Shown in pieces: positions 24,966-37,653 of a stretch of DNA of 38,154 bases. Location: positions 1 through 38,154 of the forward strand of contig JARHYC010000015.1 in assembly GCA_029264955.1 (NCBI GenBank), written 5' to 3'. Position numbers and translations under genes: made by a program. The first letter of the stretch is position 1. Each line of letters starts with the position of its first letter. Under the pieces are notes generated by a model, which made no database searches, had not been told where the DNA came from, and saw nothing but the letters and a program-made list of their open reading frames with translations. Source of the DNA: Faecalibacterium sp. (GTDB lineage Bacteria; Bacillota; Clostridia; Oscillospirales; Ruminococcaceae).

Positions 24966-26018
24966 TTATACATTCGGAATCTTTTTCAGCTTTCTATCCA
25001 AAAGGTCCCTAATAGGTTCCGGGCAACGGATAAATTCCAGTACCCCGCGCAGCACCATTTTACACCCTTTCAATCGCTCTGCTCCTTCGGGGTTCGGGGT
25101 CAGCCCCATATTATCCTGTAGCGGTTCCAGCATTTTCTGCGCCATCGAGGTGCGCAAAAGCGGCAGCAGTTTTTTCTGTGCAATAGGGTTTTGCAGCACA
25201 TGACCCACTGTGCAGTCCAGCGACAGCGTAGGCTCCCGGTCGGCCGTTGCATAATGCCCTACTTTGGGTTTGGTCAAACCGTCCTCGCCGAAATCGCCGA
25301 ACACATCCCGCAGCCAGCCAATGGCATCTTTTTGCCAGTTGGGCACACGGGCACAAATGGGCTCAGCCGGATTTTGAATCGAGCTGTCCGCTGTGGAAAA
25401 TCCGTGGGGACCGTAGGCATAGATATGGCTTTCAAAAGAAACATCCGCCTGGGCCAGTGCATCCATAAAGCGCAGGCTGTTCTGAATGGGAACGATTTTA
25501 TCGTTGCGTGTAGCAAACAAAAAGCAAGGGCAGGTGCGCTCGTCCACATAGTCGATGGTATCGGGCGCACTGGGCAAACAAACTTTTACGTCTTCGCCCG
25601 CTACCGCATAGCCCAAAATCGCCGCATTGGGGCGCTGGCGCGACATCGTAGCCGCAGCAGCCGCTAAATGGCCGCCCGCCGAAAAACCAATTACAGCGAT
25701 TTTATCCGGGTACAGATTCCACGCCCCGGCATTCTGGCGAATCACATCCATTGCCTGGTCGTAATCATTCAATGGGGTCGGCCAAGTAGCTTCCTTGCGT
25801 ACCGAATAGTTCAAAATAAAGGTCTGGAATCCAGCCTGCAAAAATCCATAGGCCACCGGGTCCATCTCCCGCTTCGAGCAATATTGGTATCCGCCGCCGG
25901 GCAAAATCAAAATCGCCGGGCGTTTTTTTACATAATCAAACGGACCATCCACTTCCTGTAAATAGGCGGTCAGTGTCACTTTGCGACTTGCCGAGAGCGT
26001 AATTGTTTCTGTTTGCAT
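24966..26018 (-). CDS. Alpha/beta hydrolase (BD-FAE/esterase-lipase type) with extra C-terminal domain
   Basis: A 350-residue cytoplasmic hydrolase. The oxyanion loop is LPGGGY (residues 39-44), the nucleophile elbow is GFSAGGH (Ser 113), and the catalytic Asp and His are in RNDKIVP (Asp 173) and YGPHGF (His 205). The fold resembles acetyl-xylan and other carbohydrate esterases. A further ~100 residues follow the hydrolase domain, starting at LDCTVGHVLQNPIAQKKLLP, a small helical domain I have seen as a C-terminal addition in Clostridial glycoside enzymes but cannot name. GGAGGGA precedes the ATG at 26018. Confidence 0.82.
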   Translation of the reverse strand: MQTETITLSASRKVTLTAYLQEVDGPFDYVKKRPAILILPGGGYQYCSKREMDPVAYGFLQAGFQTFILNYSVRKEATWPTPLNDYDQAMDVIRQNAGAWNLYPDKIAVIGFSAGGHLAAAAATMSRQRPNAAILGYAVAGEDVKVCLPSAPDTIDYVDERTCPCFLFATRNDKIVPIQNSLRFMDALAQADVSFESHIYAYGPHGFSTADSSIQNPAEPICARVPNWQKDAIGWLRDVFGDFGEDGLTKPKVGHYATADREPTLSLDCTVGHVLQNPIAQKKLLPLLRTSMAQKMLEPLQDNMGLTPNPEGAERLKGCKMVLRGVLEFIRCPEPIRDLLDRKLKKIPNV

Positions 26019-26067
26019 CAGTATTCCCTCCCCCGCTTATATGCAAGCGTTCGAACTTATTATTTCT

Positions 26068-26096
26068 ATCATAACACGTTGCCGCCACGGGTACAA
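26068..26096 (-). promoter_or_regulatory. Promoter of the alpha/beta hydrolase gene
   Basis: TTGTAC (26096-26091) and TATGAT (26073-26068) with a 17-bp spacer on the minus strand. A GTTCGAAC palindrome lies just downstream, near the expected transcript start. Confidence 0.6.
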
Positions 26097-26132
26097 CGGA
26101 CTTTCTTTTGCAAATCCGTTTATTTTTCAACA

Positions 26133-26165
26133 AAAAATTCCGTGAATTTTCTCCACGGAATTTTT
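26133..26165 (-). terminator. trxB terminator
   Basis: AAAAATTCCGTG pairs with CACGGAATTTTT around a 9-nt loop. Confidence 0.88.
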
Positions 26166-26196
26166 GTATGATGCTTAAATTGTAATCCGCTCTGTT

Positions 26197-27117
26197 TTAC
26201 AGGGCAGCCAGGTATTCTTCGGCATAGTGGGTAGCCACTGCGCCGTCTGCTACAGCGGTCACAACCTGACGCATTGCCTTGGTGCGTACATCGCCTACCG
26301 CATACACACCGGGTACGCTGGTGCGGGTGCTTTCGTCCGCTTTGATGTAGCCTGCCTCGTCCAGCTCCACCTTGCCCTTGACCAGCTCGTTTGCAGGCGC
26401 ACGGCCGATGCTGACAAACACGCCGTCGCAAGCCAGCTCAGAGATTTCACCCGTCACGGTATCCCGCAGCTTTACGCCGGTCAGCTTGTCGTCACGCACC
26501 AGCGCATCAATGGCACTGTTCCAGCGAATCTCCACATTTTCTGCCTGCATCAGCGGGTCGTGATATACCTTGGTTGCACGCAGGGAATCCCGGCGATGCA
26601 CCAGAATCACCTTTGCCGCCACACGGGACAGCAGCAGTGCATCCTCTACAGCGGTGTTGCCGCCGCCAACAACCACAACCGTCTTGCCGCGGTACATCAT
26701 ACCGTCGCAGGCTGCGCAGTAGTGGATCCCGCGTCCTGTCATTTCCTGTTCGCCTTCCACGCCCAGCAGCCGGGGGCTTGCGCCGGTCGCCAGCACAACC
26801 GTACGACCATAGAAAGTGCCTTCGCTGGTTTCTGCGGACTTGACCGGACCATCCAGCTGCAAGGAGAACACCTCTGCCAGCTCGGTCTTTGCGCCGAAAC
26901 GCTCCGCACCCTGCTGCATCTTTTCGCCCAAGGTAAAACCATCCACGCCCTGCTCAAAACCGGGATAGTTGTCAATATCACTGGTCAAAGCCATCTGACC
27001 GCCTGCGGACAGCTTTTCCAGCACGATTGCGTCTCGGCCGGAGCGTGCCGCGTACATTGCTGCGGTGTATCCGCCGGGGCCGCCGCCCACGATGAGCATA
27101 TCATAAATGTGTTCCAT
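26197..27117 (-). CDS. trxB: Thioredoxin reductase
   Basis: FAD enzyme that reduces thioredoxin with NADPH. The FAD motif is GGGPGGYTAAMYAARSG (residues 11-27), the redox site is CAACDG (Cys 134 and 137; many family members have CATCDG) and the NADPH motif is VVVGGGNTAVEDA. The C-terminal FAD motif is GVYAVGDVRTKAMRQVVTAVADGAVA. The 306-residue length is typical. It follows trxA by 20 nt and ends at a terminator, so the two form a trxA-trxB operon. Confidence 0.94.
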   Translation of the reverse strand: MEHIYDMLIVGGGPGGYTAAMYAARSGRDAIVLEKLSAGGQMALTSDIDNYPGFEQGVDGFTLGEKMQQGAERFGAKTELAEVFSLQLDGPVKSAETSEGTFYGRTVVLATGASPRLLGVEGEQEMTGRGIHYCAACDGMMYRGKTVVVVGGGNTAVEDALLLSRVAAKVILVHRRDSLRATKVYHDPLMQAENVEIRWNSAIDALVRDDKLTGVKLRDTVTGEISELACDGVFVSIGRAPANELVKGKVELDEAGYIKADESTRTSVPGVYAVGDVRTKAMRQVVTAVADGAVATHYAEEYLAAL

Positions 27118-27137
27118 AGTAATTTTCCTCTCTCTGC

Positions 27138-27458
27138 TTACAGGTACTTTTCGATAAAGGCTTCGATCTTAGCCTTGGACTCCGGTGCAACGATGTGGTC
27201 TACCGGCTCGCCGTCCTTGTACAAAACCAGCGTAGGTACCAGCTCGATTTGATATTCCTTTGCCAGCTCCGGTTCGTCGTCGATGTTCACCTGTGCAATG
27301 GTCATCCGGTCTGCGTACTGCTCTGCCAGCTTGTTGAAAGCGGGCGCAATCCGGCGGCAGTATACGCACCAAGGTGCGGAGTATTCAATCAGCGTAAACT
27401 TTTTTTCCTCGCGGACGATCTGGTTAAACTGTTCGTGATTCATATTCATAGCAGACAT
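27138..27458 (-). CDS. trxA: Thioredoxin with a WCVYC active site
   Basis: A 106-residue cytoplasmic thioredoxin. The active site is PWCVYC (Cys 31 and 34) in place of the usual WCGPC, and the cis-Pro loop is LVPTLVLYKDG. The rest of the fold is complete (NKLAEQYADRMTIAQVNIDDEPELAKEYQI). The Val-Tyr dipeptide should change the redox potential, but which way is not predictable here. AGGAG lies 8 nt before the ATG at 27458. A Crp/Fnr-type operator sits in its promoter. Confidence 0.9.
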   Translation of the reverse strand: MSAMNMNHEQFNQIVREEKKFTLIEYSAPWCVYCRRIAPAFNKLAEQYADRMTIAQVNIDDEPELAKEYQIELVPTLVLYKDGEPVDHIVAPESKAKIEAFIEKYL

Positions 27459-27508
27459 ATTCTCTACTCCTTTAGTTGCATTTGTTGGGCTGTTTTTCTG
27501 TTGGGGAT

Positions 27509-27550
27509 ACTATACCGCAAATCCCCTTGCTTTTCTGTGATATTATCACC
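27509..27550 (-). promoter_or_regulatory. trxA promoter with Crp/Fnr-type operator
   Basis: On the minus strand, GGTGA-TAATA-TCACA (27550-27536) contains the perfect inverted repeat GTGAT-ATT-ATCAC (27549-27537, centre 27543). The -10 is TATAGT (27514-27509). The operator centre lies 29 bp upstream of the -10, about -41 from the predicted transcript start, and replaces the -35, which is poor (CAGAAA). This is the class II activator layout. Confidence 0.75.
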
Positions 27551-27562
27551 AATCGATGTGAA

Positions 27563-27591
27563 TTGACAGATTCGCTATTCCCTTTTATACT
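27563..27591 (+). promoter_or_regulatory. Promoter of the Crp/Fnr regulator gene
   Basis: TTGACA (27563-27568) and TATACT (27586-27591) with a 17-bp spacer, a near-consensus housekeeping promoter. A single TGTGA half-site (27557-27561) abuts the -35 and could allow autoregulation. Confidence 0.75.
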
Positions 27592-27631
27592 GATACTTGC
27601 CTACATTCGATATCATTAAGGAGGGTTTGTT

Positions 27632-28285
27632 TTGGAGCTTTCATCCTATTTTCCTGTTTGGGACGACCTGACACCGGACCAGCAGGCTCTTTTGACCCGT
27701 TCCGCTGTACTGCGCACCGCAAAAGCCGGTGAAATCGTACATCACGGTGCTATGGATTGTCTTGGGCTTTTGCTGATTTGCAGCGGTCAGCTGCGGGTAT
27801 ATTTCACCTCAGAGGACGGCCGGGAAATCACCCTGTTCCGCCTGTTCGAACATGACGTGTGTCTGTTCTCCGCCTCCTGCACCATGCGCAGCATCCAGTT
27901 CGATACCACCGTCGCAGTAGAAAAGGACACCCAGTTCTGGGTGGTTCCCCCTGCCATTTTCAAGCAGCTGATGGAGCAATCCCTCCCGGTGTCCAATTAC
28001 ATCAACGAAGTGATCGCCAGCTACTTCTCCGAAGCCATGTGGCTCATGGAGCAAATCATGTGGAAGAGCTTCGACAAGCGCCTTGCCGACTTTTTGCTGG
28101 AAGAAAGCGCACTGGAAGAAAGCCCCCTTTTGAAAATCACCCACGAAAAAATCGCCAACCACATGGGCAGCGCCCGTGAAGTGGTGACCCGTATGCTGCG
28201 CTATTTCCAGAACGAAGGTCTGGTCAAGCTGCATCGCGGCGCCATCGAGATTCTGGACGAAAAGGGGCTGCGCGCCTTGCAGTAA
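27632..28285 (+). CDS. Crp/Fnr-family transcription regulator
   Basis: A 217-residue regulator with an N-terminal cyclic-nucleotide-binding-like sensor domain (residues ~10-125) and a C-terminal winged helix (~150-210). The recognition helix GSAREVVTRMLRYF has Arg-182, Glu-183 and Arg-187, the RE-x3-R spacing by which E. coli CRP reads TGTGA. The sensor domain lacks the FNR N-terminal cysteine cluster but has DVCLFSASC (Cys 77 and 83) and Cys 43 and 50. The start codon is TTG at 27632, with GGAGG 7 nt upstream. It lies between trxA-trxB and the rhodanese gene, whose promoters carry matching operators. Confidence 0.9.
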   Translation: MELSSYFPVWDDLTPDQQALLTRSAVLRTAKAGEIVHHGAMDCLGLLLICSGQLRVYFTSEDGREITLFRLFEHDVCLFSASCTMRSIQFDTTVAVEKDTQFWVVPPAIFKQLMEQSLPVSNYINEVIASYFSEAMWLMEQIMWKSFDKRLADFLLEESALEESPLLKITHEKIANHMGSAREVVTRMLRYFQNEGLVKLHRGAIEILDEKGLRALQ

Positions 28286-28306
28286 GCATTCCCCTTTGCG
28301 TGTGGT

Positions 28307-28696
28307 TTAGTCGGTGACGACTGGTCCGCTCCAACTGTTGATGCCGCCGATTTCCACAAGGTTGGTATAACCCTGCTCTGCCAGCTTTGCAGCAGCCATT
28401 TTGCTGCGGTTGCCGCTGCGGCAGTACACCAAGATTTTCTGCTCCTTGTCGGGCAATGCGTCAATCGGATCGCTGCCGATGGTTTCATTGGGTACATTGA
28501 TTGCGCCGGGGATGTGTCCGCCAGCATATTCTTCCGGAGTGCGCACATCCAGCAGGATAAAGTTGGTTTCCTGCTCCATGACCTGCGCCGCTTCCTCCAT
28601 GGAAATCTGTGCATAATCCGCACCGCTGCAAGCTGCCAAAGACAACGCAGCCAGCATTGCCGCCAACGCCGACAGCACACGTTTGAACTTTTTCAT
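28307..28696 (-). CDS. Rhodanese-domain lipoprotein
   Basis: A 129-residue single-domain rhodanese with a lipoprotein signal: MKKFKRVLSALAAMLAALSL then AAC, with lipidated Cys at 23. The active-site loop is CRSGNRS with Cys 92, the persulfide-carrying residue. The CH2A-like RTPEEYAGGHIPGAINVP is intact, and the C-terminal GGINSW is complete. It should act on the outer face of the membrane, moving or removing sulfane sulfur; the substrate is not known. GGGAG precedes the ATG at 28696. The gene is convergent with the Crp/Fnr gene, 21 nt apart. Confidence 0.88.
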   Translation of the reverse strand: MKKFKRVLSALAAMLAALSLAACSGADYAQISMEEAAQVMEQETNFILLDVRTPEEYAGGHIPGAINVPNETIGSDPIDALPDKEQKILVYCRSGNRSKMAAAKLAEQGYTNLVEIGGINSWSGPVVTD

Positions 28697-28730
28697 AAAA
28701 ATATCTCCCTTATATATAATGTGTATCGGG

Positions 28731-28772
28731 AGTATACCACCCCTTGCCTGACGTATCTGTGACATGGTCACA
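28731..28772 (-). promoter_or_regulatory. Rhodanese promoter with Crp/Fnr-type operator
   Basis: A perfect 15-bp palindrome TGTGAC-CAT-GTCACA (28772-28758, centre 28765) lies 29 bp upstream of the -10 TATACT (28736-28731). This is the same geometry as at trxA: about -41 from the predicted start, with no proper -35 (CAGATA). Both operators read TGTGA or GGTGA, five bases, TCACA. Confidence 0.8.
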
Positions 28773-28836
28773 ATCGCCTGCGGAAAGGGGCGGGCATTTT
28801 ACCCTGGCGGTTTTGTTTTCGACACAGTAACTAAAA

Positions 28837-28879
28837 AGCAAAGGGACTGCATCTGTTTGGGATGCAGTCCCTTTTTGCT
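28837..28879. terminator. Bidirectional-looking terminator between DUF3795 and the rhodanese gene
   Basis: AGCAAAGGGACTGCATC (28837-28853) pairs with GATGCAGTCCCTTTTTGCT (28861-28879). Confidence 0.88.
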
Positions 28880-28910
28880 GTGTTTTTGAAAAAACGCCCA
28901 AAACAACCTG

Positions 28911-29285
28911 TTATCTTTTTCCAGTCAGGATAAACGCAATCAATTTTTCCACATCGTCGAAATCATCGTAGTCCCCGTTGATGCCTTCCCGATGGTAAAC
29001 TACGCCGTTTTTCTCGTTTTGCTCCAAGCAGTCCAGCAGCTTTTCTTCGCCATACCGCTTCACAAACTGGGTGAACGCATACGGCTTGATTTTCTGCAAA
29101 AGCCCCTTGCGGCAATCTTCCGAGCATTCATAGCAGTGGGCAAAATGCTTTTCTGCACTGCATTTCAAATTTTCGCACACCGCCTTGTCCGCACACTCCC
29201 CCGATTGGCAACCCTTGCAAGTAACATTTTCCGAACACAAACAGCACGCCAGCCCACAGGCAGCAATCCCTAAACTACGTTTCAT
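28911..29285 (-). CDS. DUF3795 cysteine-rich protein
   Basis: A 124-residue protein of the DUF3795 family, common in anaerobic Firmicutes and of unknown function, probably a metal-binding module. Cysteines are spaced as in the family: CGLACCLCSENVTCKGCQSGEC, then CENLKC and HCYECSEDC. The C-terminal half is a charged helical part. GAGGAG precedes the ATG at 29285. It ends 30 nt before a terminator. Confidence 0.85.
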   Translation of the reverse strand: MKRSLGIAACGLACCLCSENVTCKGCQSGECADKAVCENLKCSAEKHFAHCYECSEDCRKGLLQKIKPYAFTQFVKRYGEEKLLDCLEQNEKNGVVYHREGINGDYDDFDDVEKLIAFILTGKR

Positions 29286-29348
29286 CTTTCTGCTCTCCTC
29301 TTGTTATACTCTCCACATCCCGCACCGATACTGAGCAAAACTACGCCA

Positions 29349-29489
29349 TCACGATTCCTTTGCCGCATCCAGAATGATTTTCTCGCACTTGGGGCAGAAA
29401 TCCGCCTCTGTATAGCAGAAATCCCAACCGTTGTTGCTGACATCGAACTCCCCTTTTCGCGGAATGCGGAAGATTCCGTTGTATACAAA
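29349..29489 (-). CDS. Small zinc-ribbon-like ORF without a standard start codon
   Basis: The open frame begins after a stop codon at 29492-29490 and reads VYNGIFRIPRKGEF, then DFCYTEADFCPKCEKIILDA, ending at TGA 29351-29349. The cysteines in DFC..DFCPKC look like a real metal-binding end. A promoter (29532-29560) and GGGAGG lie directly upstream, but no ATG, GTG or TTG is in this frame; the nearest TTG is one base out of frame. Either a frameshift has broken the 5' end, or the start codon is unusual. Confidence 0.4.
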   Translation of the reverse strand, partial: FVYNGIFRIPRKGEFDVSNNGWDFCYTEADFCPKCEKIILDAAKES

Positions 29490-29531
29490 TTACTTCCTCC
29501 CTGACAGATTATGGCTCCACGCTTTAGCTGC

Positions 29532-29560
29532 ATTATACCACGCACAAACGTCCAAAACAA
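29532..29560 (-). promoter_or_regulatory. Promoter upstream of the small zinc-ribbon ORF
   Basis: TTGTTT (29560-29555) and TATAAT (29537-29532) with a 17-bp spacer on the minus strand, about 40 nt before the GGGAGG ribosome binding site. DUF3795 could be read from here as well. Confidence 0.6.
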
Positions 29561-29645
29561 TGGAGTTCCGTTAACCTTCCTCTCCATACAAGCGTCAAGC
29601 GATGGCCGTGCTGTCCTGCTTGTACCGCATCCGTTTGCTTATAAC

Positions 29646-29684
29646 AAAAGCAGCGGCGGACCCATGGATCCGCCGCTGCTTTTT
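29646..29684 (-). terminator. Terminator after the beta-galactosidase gene
   Basis: A 15-bp perfect stem, AAAAGCAGCGGCGGA with its complement, around an 8-9 nt loop. Confidence 0.9.
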
Positions 29685-29723
29685 CAGCGTTTTGCTTGCT
29701 TCAATAAGGATACGCCTCGACGA

Positions 29724-35742
<6,019 letters not shown>

Positions 35743-35777
35743 AAAAAAGCGAATGACTATTCGTCATTCGCTTTTTC
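35743..35777. terminator. Terminator upstream of the beta-galactosidase promoter
   Basis: AAAAAAGCGAATGAC pairs with GTCATTCGCTTTTTC around a 5-nt loop. A 42-codon frame (35892-35764) with GGAGG close before its ATG ends inside the stem; it matches nothing I know. Confidence 0.82.
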
Positions 35778-35950
35778 TATCCGCATATGTTCCAGCTTTG
35801 AATTCTCTTGTCAACTCATTTTTCTCGTGGTTCCATTTCCCAGCCGCACCTAATGAAAAGATGAATTTCCATTGTTCGCGAAAGAAAATCATTTTCCCTC
35901 CAAAACAAGCTGTACTCTGCACCGATTCATTAGCCCGCAAGTTTTCATCC

Positions 35951-35997
35951 GCTTCCCGCTCTGAATAACGGGGCTGCCGCTCACAAGTGATTCCTAT
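35951..35997 (-). pseudogene. spoIVB active-site fragment B (47-bp diverged direct repeat)
   Basis: The minus strand reads SLVSGSPVIQSGK, matching the catalytic-Ser SGSP region of the SpoIVB S55 peptidase, and then leaves the family. It is 87% identical (41 of 47) to 37743-37789, and the two begin at the same point (ATAG.AATCACT). Most differences are at third codon positions, so the two fragments come from different spoIVB genes, not from a recent copy. Confidence 0.6.
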
Positions 35998-36043
35998 GCG
36001 CAACCACAACGTTTCCGCAGAGCTGAATTGGGCAAATCCTTGC

Positions 36044-36562
36044 TTACAGCATATTTTTCTTCCACTTTCTGATTTTTGTGCGGAAAGTGCCAAAAGGAGC
36101 CACCGTGTTGATATGGATGAATTTATAAACTTCCCAAACCGCAGCTTTGGTAGCGCCATCGGCCCACTTGCGTCTGTGGGGAGCAAAGAGATCCTCGTCA
36201 GACATTGAATCGATCATCTCATAAATTTGCTGGATATTCGTGTCCAGAATTACCCGCAGCTCATGAATAGACAGCCCGGCATACGTATCCGTAAACCACT
36301 GATACAACGCCCCAAGCTGATTCCATTTGAACAGATCCGAAGGTGTTTTCACCTCCAGACCACTTCTTTCATCCTGCTCCCACTTGAGGAGAAGGGTTGT
36401 CCAGCCAACCTGGTAAGCCAGATTCTCTGCCGGAGTGCGGTCAACATCTTCTGCGCGGAGATCTTTCATATCTTCTGGGATGTTGTCAAACTCAGCAATA
36501 AACTTGGTATAGCTTTTCTTGATTTCGTCTTTCAGCTCTTGTTTACTGGTGTATCTTTTCAC
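36044..36562 (-). CDS. ClbS/DfsB-family (DinB-like) four-helix-bundle protein
   Basis: A 172-residue protein of the ClbS/DfsB (DUF1706) family. ClbS of colibactin producers opens the toxin's cyclopropane warhead; most family members have no known substrate. Family features: SKQELKDEIKKSYTKFIAEF, a LAYQVGWTTLLLKWE helix, and HINTVAPFGTFRTKIRKWKK at the end. The start is GTG at 36562 with GAGGTGG 7 nt upstream. The GTG overlaps the stop of a small upstream frame (GTGA). The DNA is more AT-rich than the core genes, which suggests acquisition. Confidence 0.82.
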   Translation of the reverse strand: MKRYTSKQELKDEIKKSYTKFIAEFDNIPEDMKDLRAEDVDRTPAENLAYQVGWTTLLLKWEQDERSGLEVKTPSDLFKWNQLGALYQWFTDTYAGLSIHELRVILDTNIQQIYEMIDSMSDEDLFAPHRRKWADGATKAAVWEVYKFIHINTVAPFGTFRTKIRKWKKNML

Positions 36563-36699
36563 AAATGAACCACCTCATTTCGGTATCTGTTTTGTAATTT
36601 GCCCCAGTACAATTTCCCAACATACGAAGCAACACGGTATCCTTCATAGATTCCACTTATTTCTGTGCCTTGATAACCGTTTTGTACATTGTATATCAA
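36559..36699 (-). CDS. Small ORF coupled to the ClbS-like gene
   Basis: A 46-codon frame with a possible TTG start at 36699. It reads LIYNVQNGYQGTEISGIYEGY and VASYVGKLYWGKLQN, a plausible strand-rich end of a protein. Its TGA overlaps the ClbS-like GTG start by 4 nt (GTGA), as in translationally coupled genes. No good ribosome binding site precedes the TTG, so this may be the remaining 3' end of a longer gene. Family not recognised. Confidence 0.35.
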   Translation of the reverse strand: MIYNVQNGYQGTEISGIYEGYRVASYVGKLYWGKLQNRYRNEVVHL

Positions 36700-36731
36700 G
36701 GATGCTGTATGAATGTGTACTGGAATTGGGC

Positions 36732-37343
36732 TTACTTATTCTGCTTTTTTACATAGATTTCAAAATCGCAAAACGCACCACCATTTCCCATATATTGCGT
36801 ACGATTCCAACATAGCTTCGGATGCAGATCTTCGTTTTTAATATCGTCTGTATGACAAAAGCACTGTGTAAGCTCAGGACATCCATATTTTTGACAAGTA
36901 TCCAAAAACAGGCATTTCCTCATATCAAATTTACAGCAGGTTGTTTCGGTCTGGTAAAAATCAGCTGCAAAACCCGCTTTCGTTCCAAACTGCCGTTTTG
37001 CAACCCATCGAAACATCGCCGGATACAGTTTATAAAGCCCTAAAACGCTCAATATCTTTTGCATACTTTCCGCACTTTTTTCAGCCTGCTTTCTCCAGCT
37101 TTCATCCATAAAGGTTAATGCATCCTGTTGGGCAACCCCATTCATTTGCAGCGCCTCATAATAACTGATACAGGGAAAAATATTATTTTTGTAATGCACC
37201 TGCTTTTCTTTGCACTCTTGCTTATTTTGCTGACACAATTCTTTCCACCGCATCGTCGCATCAGAAATCACTTTTTCAGATATCGTCTTTCCCCATTGTG
37301 CTTCCACTAAAGTCGCAATCGCATTCATGGTCTTGTTTTGCAT
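36732..37343 (-). CDS. L-2-amino-thiazoline-4-carboxylate hydrolase family protein
   Basis: A 203-residue protein of the ATC-hydrolase family, named for opening a 2-aminothiazoline ring to give cysteine derivatives; most members in gut Firmicutes have no tested substrate. The C-terminal pattern is strong: CLFLDTCQKYGCPELTQCFC, then a DLHPKLCWNRTQYMGNGGAFCDFEI end with the conserved RT...GG..CDF. The ATG at 37343 has GGAG 7 nt upstream. A TATACT lies at 37373-37368. It sits in the accessory patchwork upstream of the ClbS-like gene. Confidence 0.78.
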   Translation of the reverse strand: MQNKTMNAIATLVEAQWGKTISEKVISDATMRWKELCQQNKQECKEKQVHYKNNIFPCISYYEALQMNGVAQQDALTFMDESWRKQAEKSAESMQKILSVLGLYKLYPAMFRWVAKRQFGTKAGFAADFYQTETTCCKFDMRKCLFLDTCQKYGCPELTQCFCHTDDIKNEDLHPKLCWNRTQYMGNGGAFCDFEIYVKKQNK

Positions 37344-37468
37344 CCCATATCTCCTCATCCCACAAATAGTATAACCCCGCCACATACCAGTATATTGGTC
37401 TGTTCCCATGCCGTCAGAAGAATGCCCTCTGCCACTTGCTGTTTGTTGCATAAGTAATGCTTTTCTAT

Positions 37469-37600
37469 TTACCCCTGAATCAATGGCGGAATATCTGCTT
37501 CAGGCAGCAAAAATATAATGATCGTTCCAATCCCTTGAAGTATCGCAATAAAGACAAACCGCAAATTGCAAGTTGCGTTTTTATCTATTGGGATTATATC
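37469..37600 (-). pseudogene. 3' remnant of a membrane protein gene
   Basis: An open frame reading LRFVFIAILQGIGTIIIFLLP then EADIPPLIQG and a stop at 37471-37469. It looks like the last membrane segment and tail of a transporter. There is no start codon with a ribosome binding site, and the 5' side runs into the terminator at 37612-37648, so it is read as a decayed 3' end. Confidence 0.3.
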
Positions 37601-37611
37601 ACACAAAACTG

Positions 37612-37648
37612 AAAAAGCGGCAGAGGAAAAATCCTCTGCCGCTTTTTT
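37612..37648 (-). terminator. Terminator of the spoIVB fragment
   Basis: A 16-bp perfect stem, AAAAAGCGGCAGAGGA with its complement, around an AAAA loop, 5 nt beyond the spoIVB stop codon. It probably came with the fragment as its native terminator. Confidence 0.88.
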
Positions 37649-37653
37649 TTGCC

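Noticed and set aside
28286-28306. Terminator between the convergent regulator and rhodanese genes
   Set aside because: Only 21 nt between stop codons, with no hairpin seen.
35764-36186. 140-codon minus-strand frame
   Set aside because: Its N-terminal part overlaps the ClbS-like gene, and its frame differs from the spoIVB fragment it crosses.
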